DNA of 64,000 nt from Phalacrocorax aristotelis (Eukaryota; Chordata; Aves; Suliformes; Phalacrocoracidae): assembly GCF_949628215.1 (NCBI RefSeq), contig NC_134297.1, positions 6,200,001 through 6,264,000 of the forward strand. The letters run 5' to 3'. Within the stretch, counting starts at the first letter, position 1, and each line of letters starts with the position of its first letter. The translations under genes and the position numbers were made by a program. The notes below the pieces were generated by a model. It was given only the letters and a program-made list of their open reading frames with translations, had not been told where the DNA came from and searched no databases. This document shows positions 34,296 through 47,100 of the stretch, one piece after another.

Positions 34296-37200
34296 CGGCG
34301 GGATGGGGATTTGGGGGTGGGGGGTGGGGGGGAGGAAAGCGGGGCGCGGCTTGGCCCCGCCGCAGCCACTCCGGGACGGGAGGGCGGGAGCGGCGGAGCG
34401 GAGCGGGGCCGGCGGGGCGGCGGGGCCGGGAGAGCCGCGCTCCGCCCGGGGCTGCCGCCTCCCCGGGGCGGGGCCGGGCGGGGAGGGAGCGGGGGCGCGA
34501 TGGAGAAGGGGGGGGATGACCCTCTTCACTTGTGTTCCTGCAGCGGAGAGGGGGATCCTGCAGCCCCCCCGGGATGCTCCCGTCTGCCGGGGGCCCTCCC
34601 GCCGCCCTGCGGTTCTGCGCCCTTTCCCCTTTGACTCAAGGGGAAGGCTGAAACCCTGTGCCCCCCTCCCCCGGGGGAGGGGGTGTCTGATTGGGGACGG
34701 GGTGTGCAGTGAGGATGAAAGCTCCTCTGCCACATGCTGGTATTTGGGACAGGTCAGCAAAGTGGGGGACTTGCTATTTGACAGCTGAGCGTTTGGCGCT
34801 CAGATTTCTTCAGGAAGGTATTAATGCGATTTTCACAGCCCAAGTGAGTCAGACACCGAGAGCCGGGCTGTCCCCCTCCATACAGCGAAGGGGCACCTTC
34901 AGACCTGCCACCCCAGTGAAATGCCCCCCTGCGTGCCCCCAGACCAGGGGTATCCCGGTGTTATCCTTCATCCCTCGCTACCCTATCCCAGCCCTGCTCT
35001 GTGGCTCCAGCCAAGGGTCGCAGGGGTGATTTCCACTTCCCAAAAAGAGCTCAGCCTCCTTGTGTCCCCATGGCCACCAAAGGGAGCCCTCGGTAAGTGT
35101 TAACACCCATCATGTCCTCTCCTCTGAGACCCCGGGACAGACTATATGGAGCACACAGGAATCTCCCCGTGCCCACCAAACAGTGTTTGGGACTGGGGAC
35201 GATGCTGGTGCTATTGGAAGGTAGAAAGATTTCATCATGGGTGGGATGTTTTCAGAGCAGGACAGCTAAAAGGAGGCGATGAAGAGTCCCCAGTAACCGT
35301 CTGTGGCTGAGGAATACAGTTATTGACAGCAATAAGCACGCCGACACACAGGGAGGTGCCCAGTGGGTCGTCTTCCCCTGCAGCAGCTCTGTTTCCCCAC
35401 AAGCTGGTTTTGTGTCCAGAGGAAAGATGGACGTTGCTATAACACTCACAAGCTACCATCGGGCACCCAAGTCATTGCTGTCCCCACAGCCCACACTCCT
35501 TTCCAGCACTCTGGGTTGGTTTAATGATAAAATTAAATCCTTCTCATAGACAGGCTGATTTTGATGTGATTTCAAGCCTCAACAAAGGCTGCAAGCACAG
35601 CTTAAGAATTTGTGCATATATGAAATATAAGCCAAGGCTGTTGCTTAAGACGCAGAGCCCACAGCCTGCAGCCTGGCTCGTATCGGTGCCAGCGCTTCCC
35701 CATGCTGTGGTTTGCTCGGTCGTGTGCCTTGCAGCTGAACTTGTGACCCAGAATAATCATCTGTCTGTGCTGGGCTCAGTGAATCAGAGATTTTGTCTGC
35801 TGGCCAAAGTACAATGTGTCCAGGGATGTCGATAGGACCACAAAGAGAAAACAGGCAGCACAGGGACTGGAGGTGCAAGGGGAAAAGGGCACAACCTTGA
35901 GCATCTCGAGGTGCCAGGAGGCAACTTCTTCCCACAGCACCGCTCCATTCAACAGGACAGGTTTATCCCAGAGACCATGGCAGCATCCAGGGTGGCACGT
36001 GGCCCCAGAGGTACCACCTCAGAGCAGCAGCATCCAGCTCTGGGCTGAGCCCATGGCTCCTGGGGACATTTTGGCAGTGAAGCTTATTTTTGAAGCCGTG
36101 CCAGGTTCGTGAGTGGGATGGGGAGGTTGTTGTGCTTCCTCCCGTCCCCACCGCCGCCTGTTTGCTCTTTGTGGCTTCATGTTTAAAGACAGTAAATTCT
36201 CATTCCCTTCACACACGGCAGGCGGGCAGCAGCACTTGCGCCATCTCAGGCTGTCTTTGGCACCAGGGAAAGACACAGCAGAAGACCCCACAGACTGGCC
36301 CATACGCTGAGATGCAAAGAGCTCTGGGGGCCTCTGCCCTGCAGAGATACCAGTGAGGAGCAGATGGAAAAGGGAGCAGAAAGGTCCCTACGTGCACCCT
36401 TGGCTCCAGGTACCCCAGCCCAGTGGTCATCGAGCCAGGGCTCGTCATTGCTGCCTGGGATCTCCAGCCCCTCAGTCTGGTAGACCTTCTCCAGCAGCAA
36501 AGGATAAGTCAAACTGACTTTCCTCCAGCCTGGAGGACATCTGATTGCCTTCTGATGGGGAAAGGCAGGCAGAAAATGCAAGTGTTTTAGTTCTGCCTAA
36601 GCTGAGACCTGCTCCATCCTGTAAGACACTGGATTTTAGCTGGACTCTCCCTGTCCCCTGATGTTAACGGTGTGCCAGCATTTTTGGGGTTCACATGAAG
36701 GGATGGGTCAGCTGGCTGCCCTCTCATGGCCTCCCCCGTCCTCTCTCTGAACAGGGTGGAATCACCTACCCAAAGACAGAGCTTTGTTTGCAAGCCAAAT
36801 CATCTGCTGCCTTCGTTTTTCTGCCCACGGTGAGTAGGAAAGATGCTGAGTGTACAGAGCATATATTGCCCTTAGGGCTCACCCTTTACAGGCAGCTCCA
36901 GGGGCTGCTGCCATGTCTCAGAGCACTCCAGACAAGAAGGGAGGCATATTTTTATTTCATTTTTCCTCTAGCTCAAGGAATTGACATGATTTTCCCAGTC
37001 TCCATCACTAGAGAGGACCCAGACAAAGACCTTGAGCAGACCTATGGTGTCTGCTTGGGGCACTTCTATCTCCACGGCACGTCCCTCTCGAACCGGGGTG
37101 GGCAGAGGGCAATATCTCTGTTATGTCTCCTGCCAACACGAAGGGGCAGATTACAGCCATCAGCCACGACACGGGAGGGCCAGGGCCAGGCGAGAGCAGG

Positions 37201-40200
37201 CAGGTCCTTTCTTTGGGGACCTCCCAGCAGTTGCTTGCACTGCACAGCCCTTTATAGCTGCAGGAAGGAGCTGACCCAAGATAACACCTTGGTCTCACTC
37301 TGCGTGTATTTCCAGGTGTTCGGGGCTGAATCTGGCAGCTCTTCGTGCCCTGTAGTTTGCCTGGATTTAACGGAAATTGGCTGGGTGTAGGTGACCTGAA
37401 GGAGAACATGTGGTAAGTAGGGAATGGAGATGGAAGATGCCATTGGACCTCACCAAACAGCTATGGATAGTAAGGTACATTAAGGTATACAAGGCAGAGT
37501 TGGCTCCTACTTTGATTTTTTGCCTAGAATCCACTTTAAAGTAAAACCCATCTCACCCAGGTCTGATCTTGAGATAGCAGTGTGATCTGGCCTCCAGTAT
37601 AGACCCTACTTCCTCCATCTTCCTCCTGCTCCATCTCAAGCACCTTCGGGAAGTGACAAGAAGTTATTTGCTTTCTGTTTTTTCATCAGCCATCATCATC
37701 ATTGTGGTGCCAAGGGTGTGAAGTTAGAAATAAAATAAAATCTAAAAAAAAAACAAACCAAAAACAACCCTCATGTATGTCCTTGATGTTCCAGATTGCA
37801 AAAGAAATAGTTTTAAATAGTCCATCAGAGATCTCCAGGCCAAAGATAGAGTGGAAAGGTTGTAGGCAGGGAAAAGCTGGCGTTGCAAGCGGTTCACTTG
37901 TCTTCTGCTGAAAGGTTGGCAGATCAGAGGCCTGGGCTCTCACCCAAAAGTTCAGGCTGTGCTCTCCCAACTCCCCACCACAGGGACAGGAATGAGGATC
38001 CTCTCCAGGGTCCGAAGATGAGTCAAAGCAAGTTGTTAGGCGGCTTTCCAGGAAAGAGAGGCTTGGAGAAAAAGACCTGGCTAGGTCTAGATAGGGTCAC
38101 TAAAGGAGAGGCACCAGAGAAACCTGAGTATGTGGATGTTTTTGTAACCTAAAACCTGCCCCATCCATGGTCCAGGAAGATGTTGAATTTAATTAGATTT
38201 ATTCTGTCTTGGATGATAGCAACTGGAGATGGGCAGGATGCTCTGCCTTGGGTCTCCCATGCAGCCCTTGCAGTTATCCTACACAAAGGGGATTGCAGCA
38301 GCACTTCACCTGCCCCGCGAGAGAAAAGGATCTGTGCTTTAAATGTCTTCAAGCACATGCCTATGTGCAACACAGTGAAAATCAAATGACCTTGCTCCCC
38401 CCATGCACACGTGACATGGGAAGGATCCCTGTGCCTTGTTCTCTTTGCTCCTGGAGCAGGAGCATCTCTGCTGCCTTCTCACGTGGTAGCGACACATAAT
38501 GTCACCTCTGGCATCTGGCAGGGCTTATGCTTTATGCTGAAAAAATCATAAAGCTTGGTTCTGCCTGATTTCCAGCCCGTATTGCAGATCCTGGGGTCGC
38601 TGAAGGCATCCAAAAGTCCCCCCTCTCTTCACCTCCTTTGCTATTTAAGGCTCTCTCATGTTTAAAGGAAGATAGACACAGGCTTTTCCAGGGAGTATTA
38701 AAACAGTAAGTGGAAATTTAGAGAAGCTAGACGATAGTCCTACATATCCCCAAAACCCATGGTTTTTTTATCGTTCATACACACATCTTCAGCCTGAAGA
38801 TTTATGGCCCAGGACTACACAGCTCTATACTGTACCCACCTGCCTGAGACAGGGTCTGTCCTTGATTAATTAGCTTTATGCAATACTCGTCCTAGAAGCA
38901 CATAAACCAAAGATGCATAAAGATACCAAGCTTGCAAAAGGGTGAAGCTGCTGGTCTAGGTAAGCCCGAAAGGTTGTCAAAATTATGCACACCTGGAATA
39001 AACCTGGGGTGATGGAGATTCACAAGCCAGCTGCCGAGGATACTCGTCACTCAGGCAAACCACTATGAAGCTCATTCATTTTCGTCAGCCTATAAACCAT
39101 GTGAGGGTGGAAGAGGGGGGATTCAGATGTGGGGTGTTTTTTTTTTCTCCAGAGAAGAGTATATTCATTATAGCTTGTCATATTCATTTAGTGCTATTTG
39201 TCGTCTGGTTCATAGGAAAGGGAGCCCTAGGGCAGGCTCAGAGGTCTCTGTCAAATTTAGAGGTTTTTCACCCCAGGTCGAACACAGCTTTGCAAGAGGC
39301 TTGGGGAAGATCTAGGTGGTTCTTGGAGGATCTTCTCACTACTGTGCTGGCCTCAGGACACCTTGCAAGCCTCAAACCCCAGCCAGGGAGCAGAGAAGCA
39401 GCTCTCTAGGGAGCGCAAAGCCTGGGAGGAGGCTACGGTGCTGGAAATAGGATTTAGCCCTTGATTTTGGAAAGCCATAAAGCTGCTTCCCTTACAGCCA
39501 CACCTGCGCGCAGCTGGAGATCCAAAACCACCCTGAAGCAAGGTTGCCCTCTGGTGACACTTTCTTGCTCTGCAAATCAAGGTAGGAAATTTAATTGAAT
39601 GCAATGGATTGCATTACAAATCAAAATGCAATTAAAAATAGAGAATAAATACGGAGGTGCCTTAAGATGGTTTAGAAATCAGAGGTAGAATCCTTTCAAA
39701 TCGAAACAGATCAAACCAAATCACAGCCGTGCCCCTTTGCTCTCGATGTACCCAGCTTACGGTGCCCCTACGGCACCAAGAGCTTTTGGAGGCAGCATCA
39801 GCAGCAGATAAACCAAGACCCAGCCTGGCTGTCCCTGCCCTTTCCTAAATCCTAAAAATCTGATTTCCCTGTGTTTAAGGGACCCAGTAGGAATTACAGC
39901 TTCCCCAGCATGACTCTCACAGCTGCCGAATCCCCTGCACCATTGGTGCACGGTCTCCAGGGTCAGGCTGCTGCACCAGGGAGGGTCAAATATTGCACTA
40001 AGGGGAAGGCAAAACCAGCTTTTTATGGTGCACTGAGGGTTTTGAGGTACCAAACTCTAAATAATCATCACATGTAAGGCAGGGGGGCCCTCTCGTGGCT
40101 GTGGTCATGCAGGGGGGGTTCAATGCAGTGATTACAGATTTATACCAGGGTGGCATATTTTGTTGCTTAAGTCACTTGCCAGTTCTCACTCGCTCCAAAT

Positions 40201-43200
40201 CAAGCCCAAATCTCCCCTTCTCATGCAAACCCAAGGCAAGGAACCATCTCCCTGAATCTTATTTGCCAACCTTTACAGCTTAGATGGTTTCACTGAAGAT
40301 AACTTGGCAGGACACAAGGCCGGGGCCGTGATTTAAAGCCCAGCTGCTTTTCCAGGCAAAATTTCTTCCCACCTGCTTACTTCAAAAGGAAAACTAATGG
40401 CATTGCTTCTTTTGACATAGGGTGGGTTTTGTGCTGTCTGCAGGACCGCTTCACTCTCCTCTTGCTGCTGCACGATCTGCTCCGTGGCAACAAATGTGCA
40501 GAGATGGATTTAGGATTTTTCCCACCATGCAGCATGGGGCGGCACTGACATCTAGCGGTAATATTTTTTGAGATGGGAGCTGCTTTGTTAATAGCTCATA
40601 TAATTCTCCCAAATGTTTTCCCTGGGCTGATGGCAAAGCAAACTGGGGAATACTTAAAACACCAGCCTAGTGCTGTAAATTTGGATGCAAACCCTTCTGC
40701 AGAGCAAGGAGGGCACAGCGAAGCATCCCAGAGACTTGTGGAGTGGGGTGATCTCACTGCCACAGAGCAGGACCAGCAAATGCAATGGGGGCTTCATCCT
40801 GGCAGCCAAAATTCCCCCAGGAGATGGGTGCCAGGCGGCAGGAGTGCAGGGCTTTGCCCTCCGGGAAGGATGTGGGAGGGAACTGCCCGCTCCCTGGCTT
40901 TGCAGAGCTGGGGACATGCAGAGGGGAGCGGGGCAGACGTTTGCAAGCTGTTTGATCAAAAGGGTCTTTAAATCACAGTGACTACGGAGTTAATGGCTTT
41001 CACATGCTCAGACAGCCCCATAGAAATGAAAGCCCCAGCCCCAAGTGGAAGGCAAGGTTTGGTGGCAGCGTGTCCTGCAAGGGGTTAAGAAGCAGGAACC
41101 CCAAAAAGTCTTGGGTGTCTCATCCTCTGCTGGGAGGAGACGCAGCGGGGCAGCCAGGTGGGGTTTTGCTGTCTCCCGGTGTGCCTTCGAGCTGCTTTGT
41201 AACGAGCCCGGCAAGGCTCGTATAGGCTACAAGAAATTCCAGCTACTGTTTGCAGAGCGAGCCGCTAATGAAAACCAGTGGTGCCTTCAAGCTAAGACGC
41301 AAGCATGTCCTCCGAGATCAAAGATGCAGCTCTAAGAGCGGAAAGCCGGGAATAAATTGCATCCTGTTGGAGAGACGTGCCCTGTGTCGCCTGCAGCCTT
41401 ACCTGTCCTAGTTCAGTGCAGAGCACCACCTCTCCCTGCCCACCCTCCTGTGCTGCAAAACCCAGTGAGATTCACACCTGCGCAGGCACCTTCGGCGGGG
41501 TTTGGGGTTGGAGGAGGCAGAGTCAGGGCTCACTTTTCGCTTCTGGTCCCGCCTCTGTGCTTTCCTTCTGATTTTAAAACGCAAACTATGTTTTCTCCCC
41601 GGCACAACGAAGCTGCGGAGGGAGGAAAAACCCACCCTGGCCGCTCCGAAGCAGCTGCTCCAGCTGCAGGCTCAGCTCCCTGCCAGGAGAGGAGGGGGCT
41701 GCGGCCGGAGCCGGCTGCCGCAGGAGAGCAGCCAAGGCGCTGGGTGTCGAGGGAGCCCATTTGATACGCAGCCCCGGAGAGATGGCCCAGCCCGAACTAC
41801 ACCATGCCTGGGGCTGCTTTTTTTTTTTTTTTTTTTTTAATTATTATTTCCTCCCCTCCTACGGTCCTGAAAACCACACTTTAAAAAGACAAAGTAATCA
41901 GAGCCTTGGCCCCAGGGCAATGCTGCTATTTAGAGCCAGGGCTGTGTGTTTACTATATAGGTAAGGATGTGGCTTTTAAATGGAGATAATAATAGAGAGG
42001 CAGATGTAAATACATCCTCAAGTAAAGGGAGAGCAGCCTTTTACCCTGCCCCCCATTGCTCAGCCATGGCTGGATTCTGGTTTCCCAGGAATCCCAAGAT
42101 GCCAAACGCTGCTTTACCCTTTCAGATCTTTTTAGGATTAGGCTAAGGGACAAAAAAAACCAACCCCAAACCACAGTGTAGAGGAGCTGGTCCTTGGGCT
42201 TGCATCCACAACAAGGTTAAAGGAGTACAAGCCCGGTCCTGAGCGTGTCCTACTCCCCGTAAAAGGTTTAGAAAATCAGGGTATGGAGCAGGATAGCACC
42301 CACCACCCCCAGGCTGCGTCAAGGATATCCTGGGATATCTCAGTGCCACAAAAAGGGTGCTCCAGAGGCCAGGAATCTCATGAACTAATGGGGAAGGAGG
42401 GCTTAAGAGGAAAGAAGGAGTAATATATAAGGAGTAATTTCCCTTTCTCCATTACAGCTGGTTGTTCCCTGGTGCTGAGCGGGTTCCCAGCCAGGGACAG
42501 CATGTTTCTGTCCATCCCCTGATGTTTGCCACTGCTGACCGTGTGACAGTCACTACCTGGTTTTACAGCCTGAGACTTTTATATTCCTGTCAGTGTTTCA
42601 ATCACTGCAAGGGAATTTGGCTGGGGAGAATAACTCGATCTGAAAGGGGGGGATCTGGGTTTTAAATGGAATAGCACAGCACACACACACCCGCACCCCA
42701 AAAAAACTCAAACCAAAAGCGACAGAAGGAGCTGCCTGCGTTGTTTTATTCTCATAGGTATTTTCCTCAAGTCTGATTTAGCCCCGTTGCCTTATTCCAG
42801 CTGGAGAAAACCCCATGTGGACCCAGCTGTTTGTTCAGGGCACGGAAACCTCCTTGTATGTGTCACTGCTGGAGCTTTCCCTGGGGCCCAAAGCCCTCTC
42901 TGTCCCTGGCTAAGTGAAGGACATGGGAACGGCCGGGTAAAACCTCCCGAGGCACCTTCTAACTTGCAGGCTGGAAAGAGATGCTCTCCAGCTGGCGAAG
43001 GCCTGGTGCTTTCCAACAGTGAAGCGATGCTGGGGGAAATGAGAGAGGAATCGCCCCCTCTGGGGCAAATCCTCCCATGGTGGGGATGTGAGGTAGGGGA
43101 ACCCGGGTGCCAAACCCCAGTCCCTGGGGCGGGACCAGATCCCTGAGCTCTTCTGGGCAGGATCAGGCCACGGCGGGCGGGCGGGCAGGGGTTAATCCTG

Positions 43201-43288
43201 GGAGAGTAACAGGCTGGAGTTGACACTTGGAGGCAGGCGGGGCTCCCGGAGCCTGATTGGCCTCAAATCGCATCCAAAAGTGGGTTGG
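34296..43288. other. Spacer between the divergent ADAMTS15 and ADAMTS8 promoters
   Basis: About 9 kb with no recognised gene. Short AT-rich stretches of non-repetitive appearance (35520-35650, 38160-38220, 38690-39060) could be regulatory elements acting on either gene. A GC-rich stretch lies at 41600-41760 and a run of about 18 T at 41819-41838. Confidence 0.7.
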
Positions 43289-43371
43289 GTTTTTTTTTCC
43301 CCTTTTTTTTTTTTCCTTTTTTTTTTCTCTGCTGCTTCTTTTTTTTTTTTCTTTTTTTTTTCTTTCACTTC
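43289..43371 (+). repeat. Poly(T)/polypyrimidine tract upstream of ADAMTS8
   Basis: About 80 nt of nearly pure T with short C interruptions, ending roughly 95 nt before the TATA box. It is low-complexity sequence and may exclude nucleosomes, which is an inference. Confidence 0.85.
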
Positions 43372-43466
43372 TCCTCCTCCCCCAGGGTCTGGCTGGCAGG
43401 GGAGGGGAGTGGGGAGCAGCGAGAGATCAAAAATAAACCTCTTATGTCAAAGCCGGGGGGAGAAAG

Positions 43467-43474
43467 TATAAATA
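43467..43474 (+). promoter_or_regulatory. ADAMTS8: TATA box of ADAMTS8
   Basis: GAAAGTATAAATACAGC contains a strong TATAAATA 64 nt upstream of the ATG. The predicted start site is near 43498, which leaves a 5' UTR of only about 40 nt. Confidence 0.8.
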
Positions 43475-43497
43475 CAGCGGGCTCCGCAGCCGGCGCG

Positions 43498-43537
43498 GAG
43501 GCTGCGGGGGAGCCGCCGAGAGCCCGGCGGGGCGGCG
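43498..43537 (+). other. ADAMTS8: ADAMTS8 5' UTR (predicted)
   Basis: About 40 nt of GC-rich leader between the start site expected from the TATA box and the ATG. There is no upstream ATG. The exact start is inferred. Confidence 0.5.
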
Positions 43538-44140
43538 ATGGGGCGGCGGGCGCTGCTGGGGGGCCGGGCTCCGCTCCACCTGCTGCTGCTGTGCCACGCG
43601 TGGGCGCTCCCGCCTCCTCCCCGGGAGGCGCAGCCGCTGCTGCCCGCCCGCCTGCCCGCACCCCCGGGGCAGCTGGCCCTCCGGCTGGCCGCTTTCGGTC
43701 GCGCCGTTGTCCTCCGTCTCCGCCCCGACGCCGCTTTTCTGGCCCCTCGTCTCCGTTTTCAGCGTTTAGGCGGGGGGCGGCGGCCACCGGGACGGAGCCC
43801 GCCGCGCCGGGGATGCTTCTACACGGGAGCCGTCGAGGGGAGCCCCGACGCTCCCGCCGTGCTCAGCCGGTGCGGCGGAGGGGGCTTCCGAGCCGCTTTC
43901 CTGCTCGATGGGGCGGCTTACGAGCTGCAGCCCCTCGGGCAGCCCTCTCCCGGACCGCCCTGGAGGCGCCTGCACCGCCTCCAGCGCCGCGCCGCCCCGC
44001 CGGGCTCCCACCCCGCCGCCGCCGCTCCCGGGGAGCCGCCGCTCCGCCGGACCAAGCGCTTCGTCTCCCAGGCGCGGTACGTGGAGACCTTGCTGGTGGC
44101 TGATGCCTCCATGGTGCGCTTCTACGGGGAGGACGTGGAG
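43538..44140 (+). CDS. ADAMTS8: ADAMTS8 coding exon 1
   Basis: 603 nt, residues 1-201. The start is in good context (GCGATGG) and lies 64 nt after the TATA box. It encodes a signal peptide with an LHLLLLC core, a compact prodomain with only two cysteines (RGCFYTG and SRCGGGG), furin site RTKR, and the start of the catalytic domain ([11 protein letters not shown]). It ends GTGGAG|GTAAGG in phase 0. Confidence 0.93.
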
Positions 44141-47100
44141 GTAAGGGCTGGCGGTGTCCCGCGTCCCCTCCGTCCTCCCTCCGTCCTGCCCTGCATCCCG
44201 CCGTCCCCTCCTGTCCCCATCCCTGATGCCCCTCTGTCCCCTCCTGTCTCCGTCCCTCCACCCCCACTGCCCCTCTGTCCTTGTCCCGTCTCTGTCCCTC
44301 CATCCCTGCTGTCCCTCCATCCCTGCTGCCCCTCCATCCTTGTCCCATCTCTGTCCCTCCATCCCCACTGCCCCTCCATCCCCTCCTGTCTCCATTTCTC
44401 CAACCCCACTGCCCCTCTGTCCCCATCCCATCTCCATCCCTCCACCCCCACTGCCTCTCTGTCTGCTCCTGTCCCGTGTCACCCCTCCCCTCGCAGGGAC
44501 AAGCAGCCCCCAGATGCCAGGGACCACCTTGGGTGAGTGAGTAGGGAGCTGGGGATGGATGGGGTGGGGGACCTTGCCTCTGTGCCCACCTTTCCTTGCT
44601 GTGGAGGGGCTGTAAATCCCCAGAGCAACAGGCTGCAGGGTTGATCTATGGGGTCCAGTCAGTGTTGGGGTACCCTTTCCCAGACCCAGCATCCGTCCTG
44701 GGGAGCCTTTGTCAGCCCAGGCTGGATACCCATCATGCCCCATCAGCCTGGGGTCCCCATAGATGGGGGACAGAGTGGGTTAATGCCTCTCTTGCTACAG
44801 GGAAAGAGCCACTTTGCAAAGCAATGGGCTTAACTCCCTTCCGGACAGGAGCTTGAGCCAGATAGTAAATAAACCAGGGGCTGAGTAATGCGCAGTCCCA
44901 CTCCTGAGCCACCTGTTAACAGCCGAGCAGATGCACGAACAACCCTTTCCCCCAGCCACCACCACCAGAAACTTTCCCCCTCCTTCAACGTGCTTCGGCT
45001 GCGGAGACCCTGCCCGTGGCCAGGCTTTGTGGAGGCCCCGGGATCCCGGCCTCTTGGCCCCCCACATCCATCTCCAGGGCTGTTGACAAGCCGCTTTCAT
45101 CGGCACCACGTTATTTTTCATGCCCCTTACAAAGCCAGCTCCCCGCAGCGATGGGTTGTTCGGGTCCTTGGGTCCCAATTCAGGTTCGCACGGTCTGAAG
45201 CGCACTTGGGTCTTTGCAAGGGATAACTGTGCACTGAAGTTGCTCATCCTCTGTGATGGGTTTTTCGGGTACAGGGCTGTTAGAGGAGTCCTTGAAGCTG
45301 GAGCTTAGCGGGGAGCAGCTGAAATCACAGGCTGTGCTCTGATAGCCTGGCTTTGCCATTTCTGCCCGCTTTATCTTTCCCCTGGGGGCTTCATCCAGCT
45401 TCTCCGCTCCTAATAAAGCAGTGTTTTAATTCCAGCCCTGCTCAGGCAGGGCTGGACCTTGAGAAATGCCAAGCTTTGGAGCTCCAGCTGATTTCAGCTG
45501 CCCAGCATCACTCAGGTTTCACCCCTTGCTTGGTTTTGCTTGCATATCCAAAGCCAGGCTGGCAGGAACAGATAACGGAGGGTCAAGGAGCGATGGTTGC
45601 TGCATTTGGAGACAATCGCCCCAGAGCTCACAGTGGTCAGAAATAGAGTTACAATGGAGTAACCTGAATTTTTAAGCAACAGGCGTATAAACAGAGGTGG
45701 AAATTACTTTCTCTGTAGTGTAAAGCTGGTCTCTGACTCCCCGGGAGGGCAGAAAAAATAGTGTATTGCATCTTCTGCAGCCAGCTGGGCACCCAGTGGT
45801 TTTAAAACAACACCCGAGGCTCTGCCTCCTGCTACAAATAAGGTGATATATTTTGGGAGGGGGGAACCCTGATAATGCCCAGCTTGGGCTGGGGAGAAAA
45901 GCAGCAACCGTCCGGGTAAATCTGTGCTGTGGCAGCTCTCAGAAGGCTGCTGAGCTGCACATAGGCACAACCAAGGGACTGAAATGCTCGTCGCTTGCCC
46001 TGGTTTGGCTGGTGATGCTACCTGGTAGGTCCGTGACAGCTCCCTCCTTAGTTATCAGTAACTTTCCAGTCTGCTTGGCTCCCATTTTATCATCACCGCC
46101 TCCTTGTCCCCAAGAGCAATATCTTTGTGCCAGCTCCCAGGGTCTTTCTTGATGGGAAGGAAGCCTTTAAAGGTCTCATTTTGGATGAACAGGGCAATAA
46201 CATATTTATTCAGGAGAAAACTTCAACCAGCTCTCATGTAGCTGTTAAAAATAAGCCACCTGCTGTGTTTCTGTGTCTTTTGTTCTCAGCAACAAAAATG
46301 CAGGGAGAAGCATGGTTGCTGCTAACTCAGGAGACCAAATAGCCCTCTCGCTTCTCTCTAAATACCTATATTTTGCAGGCCAAAAAAAGTGATGGCTTGC
46401 TCATGCTGGGGAGATCTTCGAGAGCTGACTAGGAGATAGCCAGGGAGCAGAAATGTTGAGTCAGAAGAAACCATATTTATATAGTGACTCTTCTTCCCGT
46501 AACCACACTTTAATTACCAAATATTTATTAAAGGTCACAAGCATTGTTTGTACTCCCAGTTATTTTCTTGCATAAGCTGTAACAGCTTAAGCGGAAGATA
46601 GTCACCATAAGATGCATTCAAGCGTTGCACGTTATAATCAATGTCGTGCTGTCAGGAAAATGCTATTAATGATTTATTTCTAATCAATCTGAGCCATTAG
46701 AGCTCAGCTGTTAACCTAATTTAGATAACAAGAGCTTAATTCTACCTCTATCAATACTTATGTAAGCCAGGAGGAAATGATGAAGCAAGAGCAGAACCAG
46801 ACCTGAAATTTGGGGGTTTAAAGCTTCTGGCTCGACGGTTGCAGGAGATGGGGTATTTGGGGAGCATTAGCAGCAGGACAGTGCCGAGTAGTAACCCCTC
46901 TGAGGAGCTGGCAGGTCGTGGAGGACTTGGCAGGACGAGACCTGCAGTGATTAACAAGAGCTCCCTTATATAGGGATGGACACATAAGTTATTCTTTGCA
47001 TTTTTCCTACAGAGGACCCAAAACGCTTGGGGAAAAAAAAAAGGATTTAAGTGGTGGTTTTGAGTATGGGAAACTGAGGCAGAAGGCAGTTCAGGGGCTA

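Larger units (their letters stand above)
33480..34520. promoter_or_regulatory. CpG island over ADAMTS15 promoter and exon 1
   Basis: The stretch is dense in CG dinucleotides and has many uninterrupted G/C runs. It covers the TATA box, the 5' UTR, most of the prodomain coding sequence and about 220 nt upstream. The surrounding intron and spacer are plainly poorer in CpG. Boundaries were judged by eye. Confidence 0.7.
43480..44140. promoter_or_regulatory. CpG island over ADAMTS8 promoter and exon 1
   Basis: The stretch is very rich in CG dinucleotides from just after the TATA box to the exon 1 donor. It contrasts sharply with the T-rich tract upstream and the CT-rich minisatellite downstream. 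Confidence 0.7.

Noticed and set aside
33205-34788. A 527-codon plus-strand open frame opposite ADAMTS15 exon 1
   Set aside because: It is an antisense shadow of the GC-rich coding exon and CpG island. It resembles no family and crosses the ADAMTS15 promoter.
43766-44743. A 325-codon minus-strand open frame opposite ADAMTS8 exon 1
   Set aside because: It is produced by GC-rich exon sequence and the CT-rich minisatellite. Its glycine/aspartate periodicity is that of the repeat.
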